Of a stretch of 35,558 nt of DNA, positions 1-6,776 are shown one piece after another. How positions within the stretch are numbered: position 1 is the first letter of the stretch; each line of letters opens with the position of its first letter. The position numbers were made by a program, and so were the translations under genes. The notes beneath the pieces were generated by a model. That model was not told where the DNA came from. It worked only from the letters and a program-made list of their open reading frames with translations, and made no database searches. Source of the stretch: Syntrophales bacterium (GTDB taxonomy: Bacteria; Desulfobacterota; Syntrophia; Syntrophales; JADFWA01); assembly GCA_030655775.1 (NCBI GenBank), contig JAUSPI010000267.1:1-35558 (forward strand). Reading direction: 5' to 3'.

Positions 1-141
1 AAGTGCCTAAAGTTAAAAAATGCGCTTTCAGCGCAGCCTGTTTCGAATTTGACCGCGCCGAAGGCGTGTACATTAACTTTAGCTCACTTTAGGCACTTCA
101 AACTTTAGGCACTTTTGGGGTTGCGGCTTTGCCCCCTTTAG
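1..141. repeat. ACTTTAG-family dispersed repeat, identical to the right end of the window
   Basis: This stretch is base-for-base identical to positions 35418-35558, in the same orientation. It opens with AAGTGCCTAAAGTT, has a GC-rich centre with two small hairpins (TGCGC-TTTCA-GCGCA and CGCC-GAA-GGCG), and closes with AACTTTAGCTCACTTTAGG and a further ACTTTAGGCACTT unit. It ends in a third hairpin module, GTTGCGGCTTTGCC. Diverged relatives lie at 3413-3691, 23833-23875, 26252-26335 and 30463-30604. A 141-base perfect terminal overlap in a fragment full of essential genes suggests assembly closure through a repeat, not a phage-like terminus. No gene lies between here and recR. Confidence 0.9.
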
Positions 142-167
142 GGATATACCCTGTTTACCCTCTAACC

Positions 168-767
168 TTACATCCCTCGACGGAATTCAATAGCCTTTGC
201 CAGTGTCATCTTGTCCATATATTTTAGGTCTCCACCTACCGGTACACCAAGGGCAATCCTGGTCACTTCTATTCCTTTATCCCTGACAAGTTTAGTGACG
301 AGCAGTGCTGTCGATTCACCCTGAACGCTTGGATTGGTTGCTAAAATAATCTCCTTAACCTTATCGTTCGATACCCTCTCTAAAAGTTCCCTCAGTTTCA
401 GTTGGTCAGGTCCGATCCCGTCAAGCGGCGACAAAATTCCATGAAGGACATGGTACGTGCCACTGAAGCTGCCGCTCTCTTCTATTGCCATCAGTGAATT
501 CGGTTCCTCTACCACACATATTATTTTTCTATCCCTTGTGGTATCTTTACATATTTCACAAAGGTTTCCTTCTGACAGATTGAAGCAGACGGAACAGAAC
601 CGGATTTTCTCCTTGACTTCAATAATGCTTTGAGCAAGCCTTCTCGCATCATCATCAGAGGCACGAAGGATAAATGTAGCCAATCTCGTTGCAGTCTTCT
701 CCCCTATTCCGGGAAACCTGCTGAGTTCACCAATCAGACGTCTTATTGGAGGAGCATAGCCTCTCAT
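168..767 (-). CDS. recR: Recombination mediator RecR
   Basis: RecR acts with RecF and RecO to load RecA at gaps in single-stranded DNA during recombinational repair. The 199-residue protein has the usual length and layout: an N-terminal helix-hairpin-helix with [13 protein letters not shown] (residues 18-30), a four-cysteine zinc finger (C58, C61, C70, C73), then a Toprim domain with VVEEP and a C-terminal [12 protein letters not shown] segment. It is the last gene of a minus-strand group dnaX-ybaB-recR, 14 bases after ybaB. This order is widely conserved in bacteria, which supports the assignment. The stop codon lies about 27 bases from the terminal repeat at 1-141, so the repeat sits immediately 3' of the gene. 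Confidence 0.97.
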   Translation of the reverse strand: MRGYAPPIRRLIGELSRFPGIGEKTATRLATFILRASDDDARRLAQSIIEVKEKIRFCSVCFNLSEGNLCEICKDTTRDRKIICVVEEPNSLMAIEESGSFSGTYHVLHGILSPLDGIGPDQLKLRELLERVSNDKVKEIILATNPSVQGESTALLVTKLVRDKGIEVTRIALGVPVGGDLKYMDKMTLAKAIEFRRGM

Positions 768-781
768 TGTGAAAAGCTCCT

Positions 782-1096
782 CTACATCAAACCCGGGATA
801 TTAAGACCACCCGTTATCTTTGACATCTCTGCGGAAACCATTTCCTGGGCCCTGCGTATCCCCTCATTTACGGCCGCTACAACCAAATCTTGAAGCATCT
901 CTATATCTTCTGGATCAACAATATCTTTTTCAACTTTCAGTGACACCAGTTCATACTTTCCGTTAACAACGGCGGTTACCATTCCTCCTCCGGCTGTCAC
1001 TTCAACAGTTCTGGATTCCATCTCTTCCTGAAGACGTGCAATCTTAGCCTGCATCTTCTGGGCCTGCTTCATTATATTTCCAAAATTCTGTGCCAA
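782..1096 (-). CDS. ybaB: YbaB/EbfC family nucleoid-associated protein
   Basis: This is a small DNA-binding, nucleoid-associated protein of the YbaB/EbfC family, which forms dimers with a tweezer-like shape and is nearly always encoded between dnaX and recR. It has 104 residues and shows the family signature: a methionine- and glutamine-rich helix ([19 protein letters not shown]) followed by [21 protein letters not shown] and a C-terminal [10 protein letters not shown] helix. The start codon is TTG at 1094-1096. It is supported by a strong Shine-Dalgarno sequence, AGGAGG, eight bases upstream, and no in-frame ATG fits better. Its exact cellular role is not settled for the family. Confidence 0.95.
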   Translation of the reverse strand: MAQNFGNIMKQAQKMQAKIARLQEEMESRTVEVTAGGGMVTAVVNGKYELVSLKVEKDIVDPEDIEMLQDLVVAAVNEGIRRAQEMVSAEMSKITGGLNIPGLM

Positions 1097-1104
1097 TATA
1101 CCTA

Positions 1105-1110
1105 CCTCCT
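1105..1110 (-). promoter_or_regulatory. Ribosome binding site fixing the TTG start of ybaB
   Basis: The minus strand reads AGGAGG here, eight bases before the TTG start of ybaB. The perfect anti-Shine-Dalgarno match at near-ideal spacing justifies the unusual start codon. The 132-base gap between dnaX and ybaB also holds an AT-rich stretch reading TATAAT on the minus strand, which might be a -10 element. I could not find a convincing -35 at the right spacing. Confidence 0.7.
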
Positions 1111-1228
1111 GAAATCTTAATTATTATTATATAAAGTGTTGCCTTGTTCCAACACTAATGCTTGCCCCATTTTTAACGCTGCGACGTTGAATCCTATGAA
1201 CTATTAACACGCCCGGTACCGCCCGTAA

Positions 1229-2893
1229 TCAATGATTACCTCTCGGAATAACTTCTTTCACCTCGGCACCCTCAAATACATCCAGAACCTTTTGCAACAG
1301 CGGCTGGTTCAGAGCTTCCTTCTTTATATCGTCGCCGCTGTTATTCCGGGCTCGGGCAAACCCATTTCCACTCATGTGGCTGCTGTCTTCCGGATCTGGT
1401 TCAACCGACTCGATTTTTACAACTACATCCTCCCGGAAAAAATCCTTCGATATCTCAGTCAGACGATCCTTTTGAATTTTCTCATTTATATAATCGAGAA
1501 AAACATATCCGCGTGGAAACCCTATACGTAAACACCCGTTTTCATACCCTAAAAATTTTCCCGGCTCAATTTTGGACCAGAGAGGAAAGCCCTTCTTCTT
1601 TACAAGGCTCTTAAAGTCTTCCCAGAGATTCTCAAGATTCATTTCTTCTTTGATTTCGTATCCCGCGCGACCCTTTTCAGATTCAGACAATTTCTCAAAA
1701 ACGTTCAAAGGTTTCTGAGAGGATTTTATGGAAAGTTCTTCTCCCGAAGACAGCTTTCTCTCAAGGTTTTCCATCTTCCCCAATATCTCATCAACCGGTA
1801 CCATCGGTTCAAGATAGGCCATCTTCGCAAGAACAAGTTCAATATTCAATCGCGGATTAATACTCCTTCTGATATCTTCTTCTTCACCAATAAGGACATC
1901 CAACAGGCGCTGAAGGGTCTCCCTGGAAACGCCCTCTACCTGTTCTTTCAACTTATCAATCTCACTTCCACCCAGACCGACAAGGGAAACATCACCCCCT
2001 AATATCTTTGTCAAAAGTAAATTCCTGAAATGACCCATGAGTACCTGGTAAAAGTATTTCATGTCCAGGCCTGAGTAATACCCTTCATCAATCATCTTCA
2101 AACATGCACCTGCGTTTCTCTCAAAAACTGCCGCAGAAAGATCAAAGAGAAGACCTCTGTCGGTTAAACCCAGAAGTTCTTTTATGTCACCGTCCTTAAT
2201 ATCGGTACCGGCATAGGATATTACCTGATCAAATATACTCTGGGCATCCCGCATGCTACCATCCCCGCCCTCGGCAATCCAGTCAAGACCGGTTTCACTT
2301 ATAGTTATGTTTTCCAGGCTCGCAATATGGCGCAATTTATCAATGATAAGCTTTTGGGGTATCCTTTTGAAGTCGAAACGCTGACATCTTGAAAGTATAG
2401 TGGCAGGAACTTTGTGGGTTTCGGTTGTGGCAAATATAAAAATCACATGGGATGGAGGTTCTTCAAGGGTTTTAAGGAGCGCGTTAAATGCCTCCTTTGT
2501 CAACATATGTACTTCATCGATTATATAAATCTTGTAGCGTGAAGATGCCGGAGAAAATTTTACATTTTCTCGCAGTTCCCTTATCTCATCTATTCCCCTG
2601 TTTGACGCCCCGTCAATCTCGTAAACGTCCAGAGACGTTCCATCGGTTATCTCCCTGCAATTGGTGCATTCATTACAGGGAGTTTCTATGGGACCTTTCC
2701 CGCAATTCAGGGCCTTGGCCAGGATGCGTGCTACGGATGTCTTCCCGACACCTCTGGGACCACTGAAAATAAAGGCATGTGCGACACGGCTGCGACTAAT
2801 GGCGTTCTGGAGAGTTTTCACCACATGATCCTGCCCCACAACATCCTCAAAAACCTGAGGTCTCCATTTTCGGGCGATGACAAGATATTCCAT
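1229..2893 (-). CDS. dnaX: DNA polymerase III subunit gamma/tau
   Basis: DnaX is the motor subunit of the clamp loader, which opens and places the sliding clamp on primed DNA and tethers polymerase cores. The 554-residue protein shows the full AAA+ core: Walker A GPRGVGKT (45-52), a zinc module with C64, C73, C76 and C79, Walker B region IIDEVHML (124-131), sensor 1 FATTETHK, and SRC (168-170), the arginine-finger motif. The clamp-loader oligomerisation domain follows, then a lysine- and glutamate-rich C-terminal part that is poorly conserved. I looked for a slippery A-run that would generate a short gamma form by frameshifting and found none. It lies directly downstream of the SRP RNA gene, a very old gene neighbourhood. 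Confidence 0.97.
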   Translation of the reverse strand: MEYLVIARKWRPQVFEDVVGQDHVVKTLQNAISRSRVAHAFIFSGPRGVGKTSVARILAKALNCGKGPIETPCNECTNCREITDGTSLDVYEIDGASNRGIDEIRELRENVKFSPASSRYKIYIIDEVHMLTKEAFNALLKTLEEPPSHVIFIFATTETHKVPATILSRCQRFDFKRIPQKLIIDKLRHIASLENITISETGLDWIAEGGDGSMRDAQSIFDQVISYAGTDIKDGDIKELLGLTDRGLLFDLSAAVFERNAGACLKMIDEGYYSGLDMKYFYQVLMGHFRNLLLTKILGGDVSLVGLGGSEIDKLKEQVEGVSRETLQRLLDVLIGEEEDIRRSINPRLNIELVLAKMAYLEPMVPVDEILGKMENLERKLSSGEELSIKSSQKPLNVFEKLSESEKGRAGYEIKEEMNLENLWEDFKSLVKKKGFPLWSKIEPGKFLGYENGCLRIGFPRGYVFLDYINEKIQKDRLTEISKDFFREDVVVKIESVEPDPEDSSHMSGNGFARARNNSGDDIKKEALNQPLLQKVLDVFEGAEVKEVIPRGNH

Positions 2894-2930
2894 GAACTAT
2901 TCCTAATAAGGCAAGCTGAGCGATAATAAA

Positions 2931-3033
2931 TGATAGCCAGGTTACCCGCGGCACACGTTGGTAATTGCTGCCGCTGCTTCCTTCCGGACCTGACGGGGTT
3001 CACAACCCTCCGTTGCACGGAACCCGGCTATCA
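2931..3033 (-). ncRNA. ffs: Signal recognition particle RNA, small bacterial 4.5S type
   Basis: The minus strand carries the diagnostic SRP tetraloop region, GTCAGGTCCGGAAGGAAGCA, the M-domain binding site for Ffh. The ends pair as a long stem: TGATAGCCGGGTT at the 5' end pairs, with G-U wobbles, to AACCTGGCTATCA at the 3' end. The length of about 103 bases fits the short bacterial type without an Alu domain. The RNA joins Ffh in the particle that targets nascent inner-membrane proteins. It lies upstream of dnaX, as in many bacteria. No intrinsic terminator is visible between it and dnaX, so the two may be cotranscribed. Confidence 0.95.
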
Positions 3034-3067
3034 AATCAAGATTGCAAATAAGACACAGGGTTGCTGT

Positions 3068-3201
3068 GAGAGCTTTGCAAAACTGCAATTCTGGTCATTG
3101 CGAGGAGCTTTAGCGACGCGGCAATCTTACGAATTATCAATATGTTGCGAGATTGCTTCGCTTTGCTCGCAATGACAATATTGGTATTATGCAAAGCTCT
3201 C
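3068..3201. repeat. Nested palindromic repeat (a palindrome inside a palindrome)
   Basis: The outer inverted repeat is GAGAGCTTTGCA at 3068-3079 against TGCAAAGCTCTC at 3190-3201, a perfect 12-base match. Inside it lies a second perfect inverted repeat, GTCATTGCGAG at 3094-3104 against CTCGCAATGAC at 3166-3176. The inner one resembles the GTCATTGCGAGNNNNGCGAAGCAATC repeats seen between genes in many bacterial genomes. No ORF of note lies within. It occupies most of the gap between the SRP RNA and tRNA-Ser. Confidence 0.8.
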
Positions 3202-3212
3202 GCTGTATTTGA

Positions 3213-3228
3213 CAGGGCTAAAGCCCTG
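3213..3228. repeat. Short perfect hairpin CAGGGCT-AA-AGCCCTG
   Basis: This is a seven-base-pair perfect stem with a two-base loop, directly after the nested palindrome. It has no T-run on either side, so it is unlikely to be an intrinsic terminator. It is probably part of another intergenic repeat family. Confidence 0.55.
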
Positions 3229-3256
3229 TGCTACAAGCTGACCCCTGATCCCTGTA

Positions 3257-3291
3257 GACCTTGAAAAACTGAAAAATATGGCTTTTCAAAG
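3257..3291. repeat. TTGAAAAACTGAAAAATA repeat, copy 1
   Basis: This copy reads GACCTTGAAAAACTGAAAAA followed by TATGGCTTTTCAAAG. Related copies lie at 6724-6760, with the extension GGTTTTGAGGGCGAA, and at 11890-11926 on the other strand. The first and last parts can pair (CTTTGAAAAGCC against TTTTCAAAG). The position is intergenic, just downstream of tRNA-Ser(GGA) on the minus strand. Confidence 0.6.
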
Positions 3292-3315
3292 CTTTCCCCT
3301 GAATGAGCCAATATC

Positions 3316-3410
<95 letters not shown>

Positions 3411-3412
3411 AT

Positions 3413-3691
3413 AAGGCGGCAAAGCCGCAACTAAAAAGGTTCAAAAAAGTGCCTAAAGTTTGAAGTGCCTAAAGTGAACTAAAGTTGATGCACTCGTAAA
3501 AAGTCAGTTTTTGTCACCCTGAATTTATTTCAGGGTCTCGAACTTACTGAAATAATTAGATGCTGAAACAAGTGAGATCCTGAACCAAGTTCAGGATGAC
3601 AAATGGTGCAGTTTACGACTTTTTACGAACTTGTCAAAGTTAACTGATCAAAATCTTTAACTTTAGGCACTTAAGCAACTTTAGCTCACTT
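3413..3691. repeat. ACTTTAG-family repeat interrupted by a MITE-like element
   Basis: In reverse orientation relative to the copy at 1-141, this element starts with the hairpin module GGCGGCAAAGCCGC (3416-3429). It continues with AAGTGCCTAAAGTTTGAAG and TGCCTAAAGTGAACTAAAG, and ends with TTAACTTTAGGCACTT and AACTTTAGCTCACTT near 3657-3691. Between the arms, at 3487-3635, sits a separate element with TCGTAAAAAGTC/GACTTTTTACGA ends, flanked on both sides by AAAGTT. This fills almost the whole space between the two tRNA-Ser genes. Confidence 0.8.
3487..3635. mobile_element. MITE-like element, TCGTAAAAAGTC termini, copy 1 (149 bp)
   Basis: The left end is GATGCACTCGTAAAAAGTC and the right end is GACTTTTTACGAACTTGTC, with the 12-base TCGTAAAAAGTC core inverted except at its outermost base. 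The interior holds another palindromic pair, TGTCACCCTGAATTTATTTCA-like on one side and CCTGAACCAAGTTCAGGATG on the other. AAAGTT occurs immediately outside both ends, compatible with a six-base target duplication. Removing the element plus one AAAGTT restores the normal arm sequence GAACTAAAGTTAA of the host repeat. It encodes no protein, so any mobility would need a transposase in trans. Confidence 0.65.
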
Positions 3692-3709
3692 CACACTCTC
3701 AACTCTTAA

Positions 3710-3803
3710 TGGCGGAGAGGGTGGGATTCGAACCCACGTGAGAGCTTTTGGCCCTCCAATCGATTTCGAGTCGACCCCGTTATGACCACTTCGGTACCTC
3801 TCC
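3710..3803 (-). tRNA. tRNA-Ser(CGA)
   Basis: The minus strand folds as a second class II serine tRNA. The acceptor is GGAGAGG/CCTCTCC with discriminator G and encoded CCA, the anticodon arm is GTCGACTCGAAATCGAT with anticodon CGA, a long variable arm follows, and the T-arm is GTGGGTTCGAATCCCAC. The length with CCA is 94 bases. It reads UCG codons. It lies between tadA and tRNA-Ser(GGA), with the interrupted ACTTTAG-family repeat separating the two tRNAs. Confidence 0.95.
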
Positions 3804-3830
3804 ACTTATTAAAGATCAAAATGAAAGGTG

Positions 3831-3875
3831 ACTCTCCCCGCCTACAGAGCGGGGCTTGCGGGTGCACTCCCGGTC
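3831..3875. repeat. GC-rich hairpin repeat (CCCGCC/GGCGGG family), copy 1
   Basis: CTCCCCGCCTACAGAGCGGGG forms a hairpin, followed by CTTGCGGGTGCACTCCCGGTC. The reverse complement is very similar to 11153-11200, and shorter relatives lie at 6661-6697 and 19936-19973. This copy is just 3' of tadA. There is no T-run, so if it affects 3' ends it does so without a classical intrinsic terminator. Confidence 0.65.
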
Positions 3876-3880
3876 AAACG

Positions 3881-4351
3881 TTACAAAGTGAGCGGTTTTA
3901 CCCTCTTTTCACGAAAAAATCTACTCAAAATCTCGGCACACTCATCCTTCAGAATGCCACCTGTTATCTTTACGGAATGATTGAGTCTTTTATCGTCAAG
4001 GATGCCATAAAGAGAAATCACCCCCCCATTTTGGGGATCATCTGTGCCAAATACAACCCTCGAAATCCTTGCCTGTATTATAGCTCCGGCACACATAACA
4101 CATGGCTCAAGAGTTACGTAAAGTGTTGTCCCGGCAAGGCGATAATTTCCGATCTTACCCCCGGCTTTGCGGATAGCCACAATCTCCGCATGAGCAGAGG
4201 GATCATTCATCACGATGGAGCTGTTGTGCGCCTTAGCGAGTATATCATCTCCCCGGGTGATTACAGCACCGACAGGAACCTCTCCGGCTGCATACGCTGC
4301 CCTTGCCTCTTCGAGCGCAAGCCTGATGAACCCTTCATCGTTGTTTTTCAT
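3881..4351 (-). CDS. tadA: tRNA-specific adenosine deaminase TadA
   Basis: TadA converts adenosine to inosine at the wobble position of tRNA-Arg(ACG), an essential step for reading CGN codons. The 156-residue protein shows the zinc-dependent cytidine/deoxycytidylate deaminase fold. H54-A-E56 gives the zinc ligand and catalytic glutamate, and PCVMC (83-87) gives the other two zinc ligands. AAGEVPVGAVI near residues 21-31 is typical of TadA. The start at 4351 is the only reasonable one. A promoter at 4360-4388 puts the expected transcription start almost exactly at the ATG, so the message may be leaderless. It belongs to the old tadA-tRNA-SRP RNA-dnaX-ybaB-recR neighbourhood. Confidence 0.96.
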   Translation of the reverse strand: MKNNDEGFIRLALEEARAAYAAGEVPVGAVITRGDDILAKAHNSSIVMNDPSAHAEIVAIRKAGGKIGNYRLAGTTLYVTLEPCVMCAGAIIQARISRVVFGTDDPQNGGVISLYGILDDKRLNHSVKITGGILKDECAEILSRFFREKRVKPLTL

Positions 4352-4359
4352 TTAGAAGA

Positions 4360-4388
4360 ATAAAATATCAGTTCTCCCTCTTTGTCAA
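4360..4388 (-). promoter_or_regulatory. Sigma-70-type promoter for tadA
   Basis: The minus strand has a consensus -35 TTGACA (4383-4388), a 17-base spacer and a -10 TTTTAT (4360-4365). The -10 ends only eight bases before the tadA ATG, so transcription should begin at about 4352-4353. That leaves no room for a ribosome binding site. Confidence 0.55.
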
Positions 4389-4419
4389 GTTAAATGATAT
4401 TTTCAAACAGTATATCTGC

Positions 4420-4449
4420 TTGATTTTCACCCCCTAATTACACTATATA
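4420..4449 (+). promoter_or_regulatory. Possible promoter for the TonB-like gene
   Basis: TTGATT (4420-4425) and TATATA (4444-4449) are 18 bases apart, about 30 bases before the ATG at 4480. The -10 is reasonable and the -35 is a weak match. Confidence 0.35.
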
Positions 4450-4479
4450 GACAGGTACCATAAAATAAGAGCTCTGACT

Positions 4480-5052
4480 ATGCTTTCAAAAAAATTAGTG
4501 CTTACATTCGTGTCGTTTTCTCTGGCCATACATATCGCCATTCTAACAGCGGTAGGAATAATTGATGGGCGGAGAAATCATCAGATAAGCTTTTTTACAG
4601 TCGACTTAAAAGAACAATTGAAAGACGACGAAAGTATAACGAATAAAGAAAGAGAGAGTAATTCGCCCACTGGACATGCAGACACTAAGGATAAGTTTAA
4701 GGGAACTATCAACTCTATACGGCATGAAAAAGAAGATACAGTCAATCTCGGGAGGGATACAAAGTACTATTCTTACCTTACGAAATTGAAAGAAAATATA
4801 AAGAAGAACTGGCTATATCCCAAACAGGCTTATATCCGGAAGGAAGAGGGAACCACCGTTGTTAAATTCTCCATTGTAGAAGATGGATCCCTCATAGACA
4901 TTTGCATAATCGCATCTTCCGGATTCAAATCTCTTGACACGGAGGCACTCAATGTTGTCAAATTATGTGCCCCTTACACTCCCCTTCCTAAAAACTTCAA
5001 TCTGTCAAAACTTAATATAGTGGCAAATTTTCAGTACGGGCTGGCCGATTGA
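4480..5052 (+). CDS. TonB family protein (C-terminal TonB domain, single membrane anchor)
   Basis: The 190-residue protein has an N-terminal membrane anchor (about residues 7-28, LVLTFVSFSLAIHIAILTAV), a charged linker rich in K, E and D (about 45-95), and a C-terminal TonB-type domain (about 98-187). That domain shows the typical pattern YLTKLKENIKKNWLYPKQA, then VVKFSIVEDGSLIDICIIAS and LDTEALNVV. TonB proteins transmit inner-membrane energy to outer-membrane receptors; relatives of this shape also occur as envelope proteins of unknown role. The usual partners exbB, exbD and a TonB-dependent receptor are absent here. The linker is short and lacks the Pro-Lys repeats of E. coli TonB. It supports a Gram-negative envelope. 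The next gene, an MFS transporter, starts 55 bases later and may be cotranscribed. Confidence 0.8.
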   Translation: MLSKKLVLTFVSFSLAIHIAILTAVGIIDGRRNHQISFFTVDLKEQLKDDESITNKERESNSPTGHADTKDKFKGTINSIRHEKEDTVNLGRDTKYYSYLTKLKENIKKNWLYPKQAYIRKEEGTTVVKFSIVEDGSLIDICIIASSGFKSLDTEALNVVKLCAPYTPLPKNFNLSKLNIVANFQYGLAD

Positions 5053-5107
5053 AGTATTGTTAAATCTATCATTTACAGCATGAATGATCTTTTAGAATTT
5101 TAAACCC

Positions 5108-6328
5108 ATGAACAACGAGAGAAAAATTATATATTTTACCTGCGTAGGCCACTTCTTTTTTCATTTTTATGAACTGGTATTCCCGGCTTTGGCTATCCCT
5201 CTTATGATTTCATTAAAGATGACCCTGCCGGAAGTGCTGAAATTGAGCTTCTTCATGTATCTGTTGATGGGATTGGGTGCACTGCCCTGGGGGATTGTTT
5301 CCGATCATTACGGCAATCGCAGGAGTCTGGTAATTTTTTTCATTGGAACAGGTACGGGAGCAATCCTGACCGCCTTTTCAGACTCTGGAACATCGATCAT
5401 GTTATCCCTCGCTATTATAGGTTTTTTTGCAAGTATTTATCATCCGGCCGGAATGGGCCTGATTTCTCTTGGTACACGAAACAGGGGTATGGCCCTCGGC
5501 ATCAACGGGGTTGCGGGTAACATAGGGCTTGCTACCGCTCCCTTTGCAGCAGGCTTATTAAATTGGTTGGTTGGATGGCAGATAACGTATTTACTGATCG
5601 GACTGTTCAGCATTTTCTGGGGAATTATCCTCTACTTTAAGAAAATTGATGAAACACCGATAACGCACGATAACGAGAACATGACAACCACCGGAGCGAA
5701 CAATAATTACCTTAAGTACTTCCTGATCTTATGCGTGGTTATGACACTTGCCGGATTAACTTACAGGGCAAACAGTGTAGTTCTGCCCGCTTATCTTGAA
5801 TTCAAGGCAAGTTTTCTCTGGAAACTTTTCCAAAGTGCGGACATTACCAATATTGAAGGGACAAAGACCATGGCGGCCACACTGCTGGCTTCATCCATTT
5901 ATGCGGTTGGCGTCTTCGGACAACTTGCCGGCGGAAAACTGGCCGACAAATACGATCTTCGCTGGCTTTATCTGATCTTTCACGGACTGAGTCTGCCATT
6001 TCTTATCTTTATGGGTATCTTAAGTGAACAATTCCTGGTGGTCTCTGCCGGATTTTACCTCTTTTTTGCTCTTGGTATGCAGCCAATCGAGAACAGCCTG
6101 GTTGCTAAATTTACACCGAACAGATGGAGAAGTACCGGCTACGGGATAAAATTTATCCTCACCTTTGGAGTGGGGTCTACAGCTGTCTATTTAGTCGGCT
6201 GGATAAGGGAGTTATGGAGCCTCAACGTAGTCTATTTTTTTTCAGGGGGAATCGTCACACTCATACTGCTTTGCATAACATGCCTTATCTTTTTTTCACG
6301 GGGAATAACCTGCAAAAATATTCCCTAA
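5108..6328 (+). CDS. Major facilitator superfamily transporter
   Basis: This 406-residue integral membrane protein has about 12 hydrophobic segments split by a central hydrophilic stretch (about residues 183-200, KKIDETPITHDNENM). The loop between helices 2 and 3, GIVSDHYGNRRSL, is the classic MFS motif A (GXXXDRXGRR), and a related GGKLADKYDLRW follows in the second half. The substrate cannot be told from the sequence. The HFYELVFPALAIPLM start is reminiscent of efflux-type MFS members, but that is a weak hint. No clear Shine-Dalgarno sequence precedes the ATG. It follows the TonB-like gene and faces the minus-strand zinc-ribbon gene across a repeat-filled 448-base gap. Confidence 0.88.
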   Translation: MNNERKIIYFTCVGHFFFHFYELVFPALAIPLMISLKMTLPEVLKLSFFMYLLMGLGALPWGIVSDHYGNRRSLVIFFIGTGTGAILTAFSDSGTSIMLSLAIIGFFASIYHPAGMGLISLGTRNRGMALGINGVAGNIGLATAPFAAGLLNWLVGWQITYLLIGLFSIFWGIILYFKKIDETPITHDNENMTTTGANNNYLKYFLILCVVMTLAGLTYRANSVVLPAYLEFKASFLWKLFQSADITNIEGTKTMAATLLASSIYAVGVFGQLAGGKLADKYDLRWLYLIFHGLSLPFLIFMGILSEQFLVVSAGFYLFFALGMQPIENSLVAKFTPNRWRSTGYGIKFILTFGVGSTAVYLVGWIRELWSLNVVYFFSGGIVTLILLCITCLIFFSRGITCKNIP

Positions 6329-6368
6329 AACCTCAAACAAAACCGTCCTGCAACGTCTTGCACCACTA

Positions 6369-6722
6369 AACTACTAACAAGTTCGCAAAAAGTCTTTTCG
6401 GAGCGAATTCTAGCATTTTGGGAAATAGATGCTGGTAGTGACTGGCGTTAAGAAAATCTAACTGTTTGAGTGCGTTAGCACGAGTTTTAGATTGTAGGAT
6501 CGGGTTTTACACCCGACCGCAAACGGTGGCATATAAAATGCCACCCTACAGAATTGATTTGTCAATCGATTTATCAATGGTCCCCAAAATGGTTCTGAGC
6601 GAAGAAAACTGACCGGAGGCGCATCCCGCAAGGGGGCGCAATATAAAAAAATATATTCCTTACCGGGAAGTCCCGCCCTGTGGGCGGGGAGCTTCACTTT
6701 TTACGAATGCATCAACTACTAA
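6369..6722. mobile_element. Composite MITE-like element with TCGNAAAAAGTC termini, copy 2, flanked by AACTACTAA
   Basis: The left end is ACAAGTTCGCAAAAAGTC (6377-6394) and the right end is ACTTTTTACGAATGCATC (6696-6713). Compared with 3487-3635 the two distinguishable ends are swapped, so this copy is inverted. The nine bases AACTACTAA lie directly outside both ends (6369-6377 and 6714-6722), which suggests a target duplication of seven to nine bases. The 340-base interior has no gene. It contains a hairpin GGTGGCAT/ATGCCACC near 6525-6545, a GATCGGGTTTTACACCCGAC palindrome, and the GC-rich CCCGCC/GGCGGG hairpin at 6661-6697. Confidence 0.55.
6661..6697. repeat. GC-rich hairpin repeat (CCCGCC/GGCGGG family), copy 2
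   Basis: TACCGGGAAGTCCCGCCCTG followed by TGGGCGGGGAGCTTCAC. The CCCGCC-CTGT-GGGCGGG core forms a strong hairpin. It lies inside the composite element between the converging MFS and zinc-ribbon genes and matches the copy at 19936-19973 in reverse orientation. Confidence 0.65.
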
Positions 6723-6723
6723 A

Positions 6724-6760
6724 CCTTTGAAAAACTGAAAAATAGGGTTTTGAGGGCGAA
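6724..6760. repeat. TTGAAAAACTGAAAAATA repeat, copy 2
   Basis: CCTTTGAAAAACTGAAAAAT followed by AGGGTTTTGAGGGCGAA. It matches the reverse complement of 11890-11926 closely and 3257-3291 in its first half. It sits between the composite element and the end of the zinc-ribbon gene. Confidence 0.65.
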
Positions 6761-6776
6761 TACGGAATCATTATAA

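Noticed and set aside
1229-2893. Programmed frameshift in dnaX giving a separate gamma product
   Set aside because: No A-AAA-AAG type slippery run with a following hairpin was found in the coding strand; the A/G-rich GTAAAGAAGAAGGGC stretch is not a standard slippery site.
3213-3228. Intrinsic terminator
   Set aside because: The hairpin is perfect, but no T-run follows it on either strand.
3447-3691. A CRISPR-like array, because AAGTGCCTAAAGT-type units recur
   Set aside because: The units are only 9-11 bases, are arranged as inverted arms, lack unique spacers of even length, and no cas gene is present.
3710-3803. A tRNA-Sec gene, given the presence of selA
   Set aside because: Both long-armed tRNAs have serine anticodons (CGA and GGA) and ordinary acceptor and T-stem lengths; neither has the TCA anticodon.
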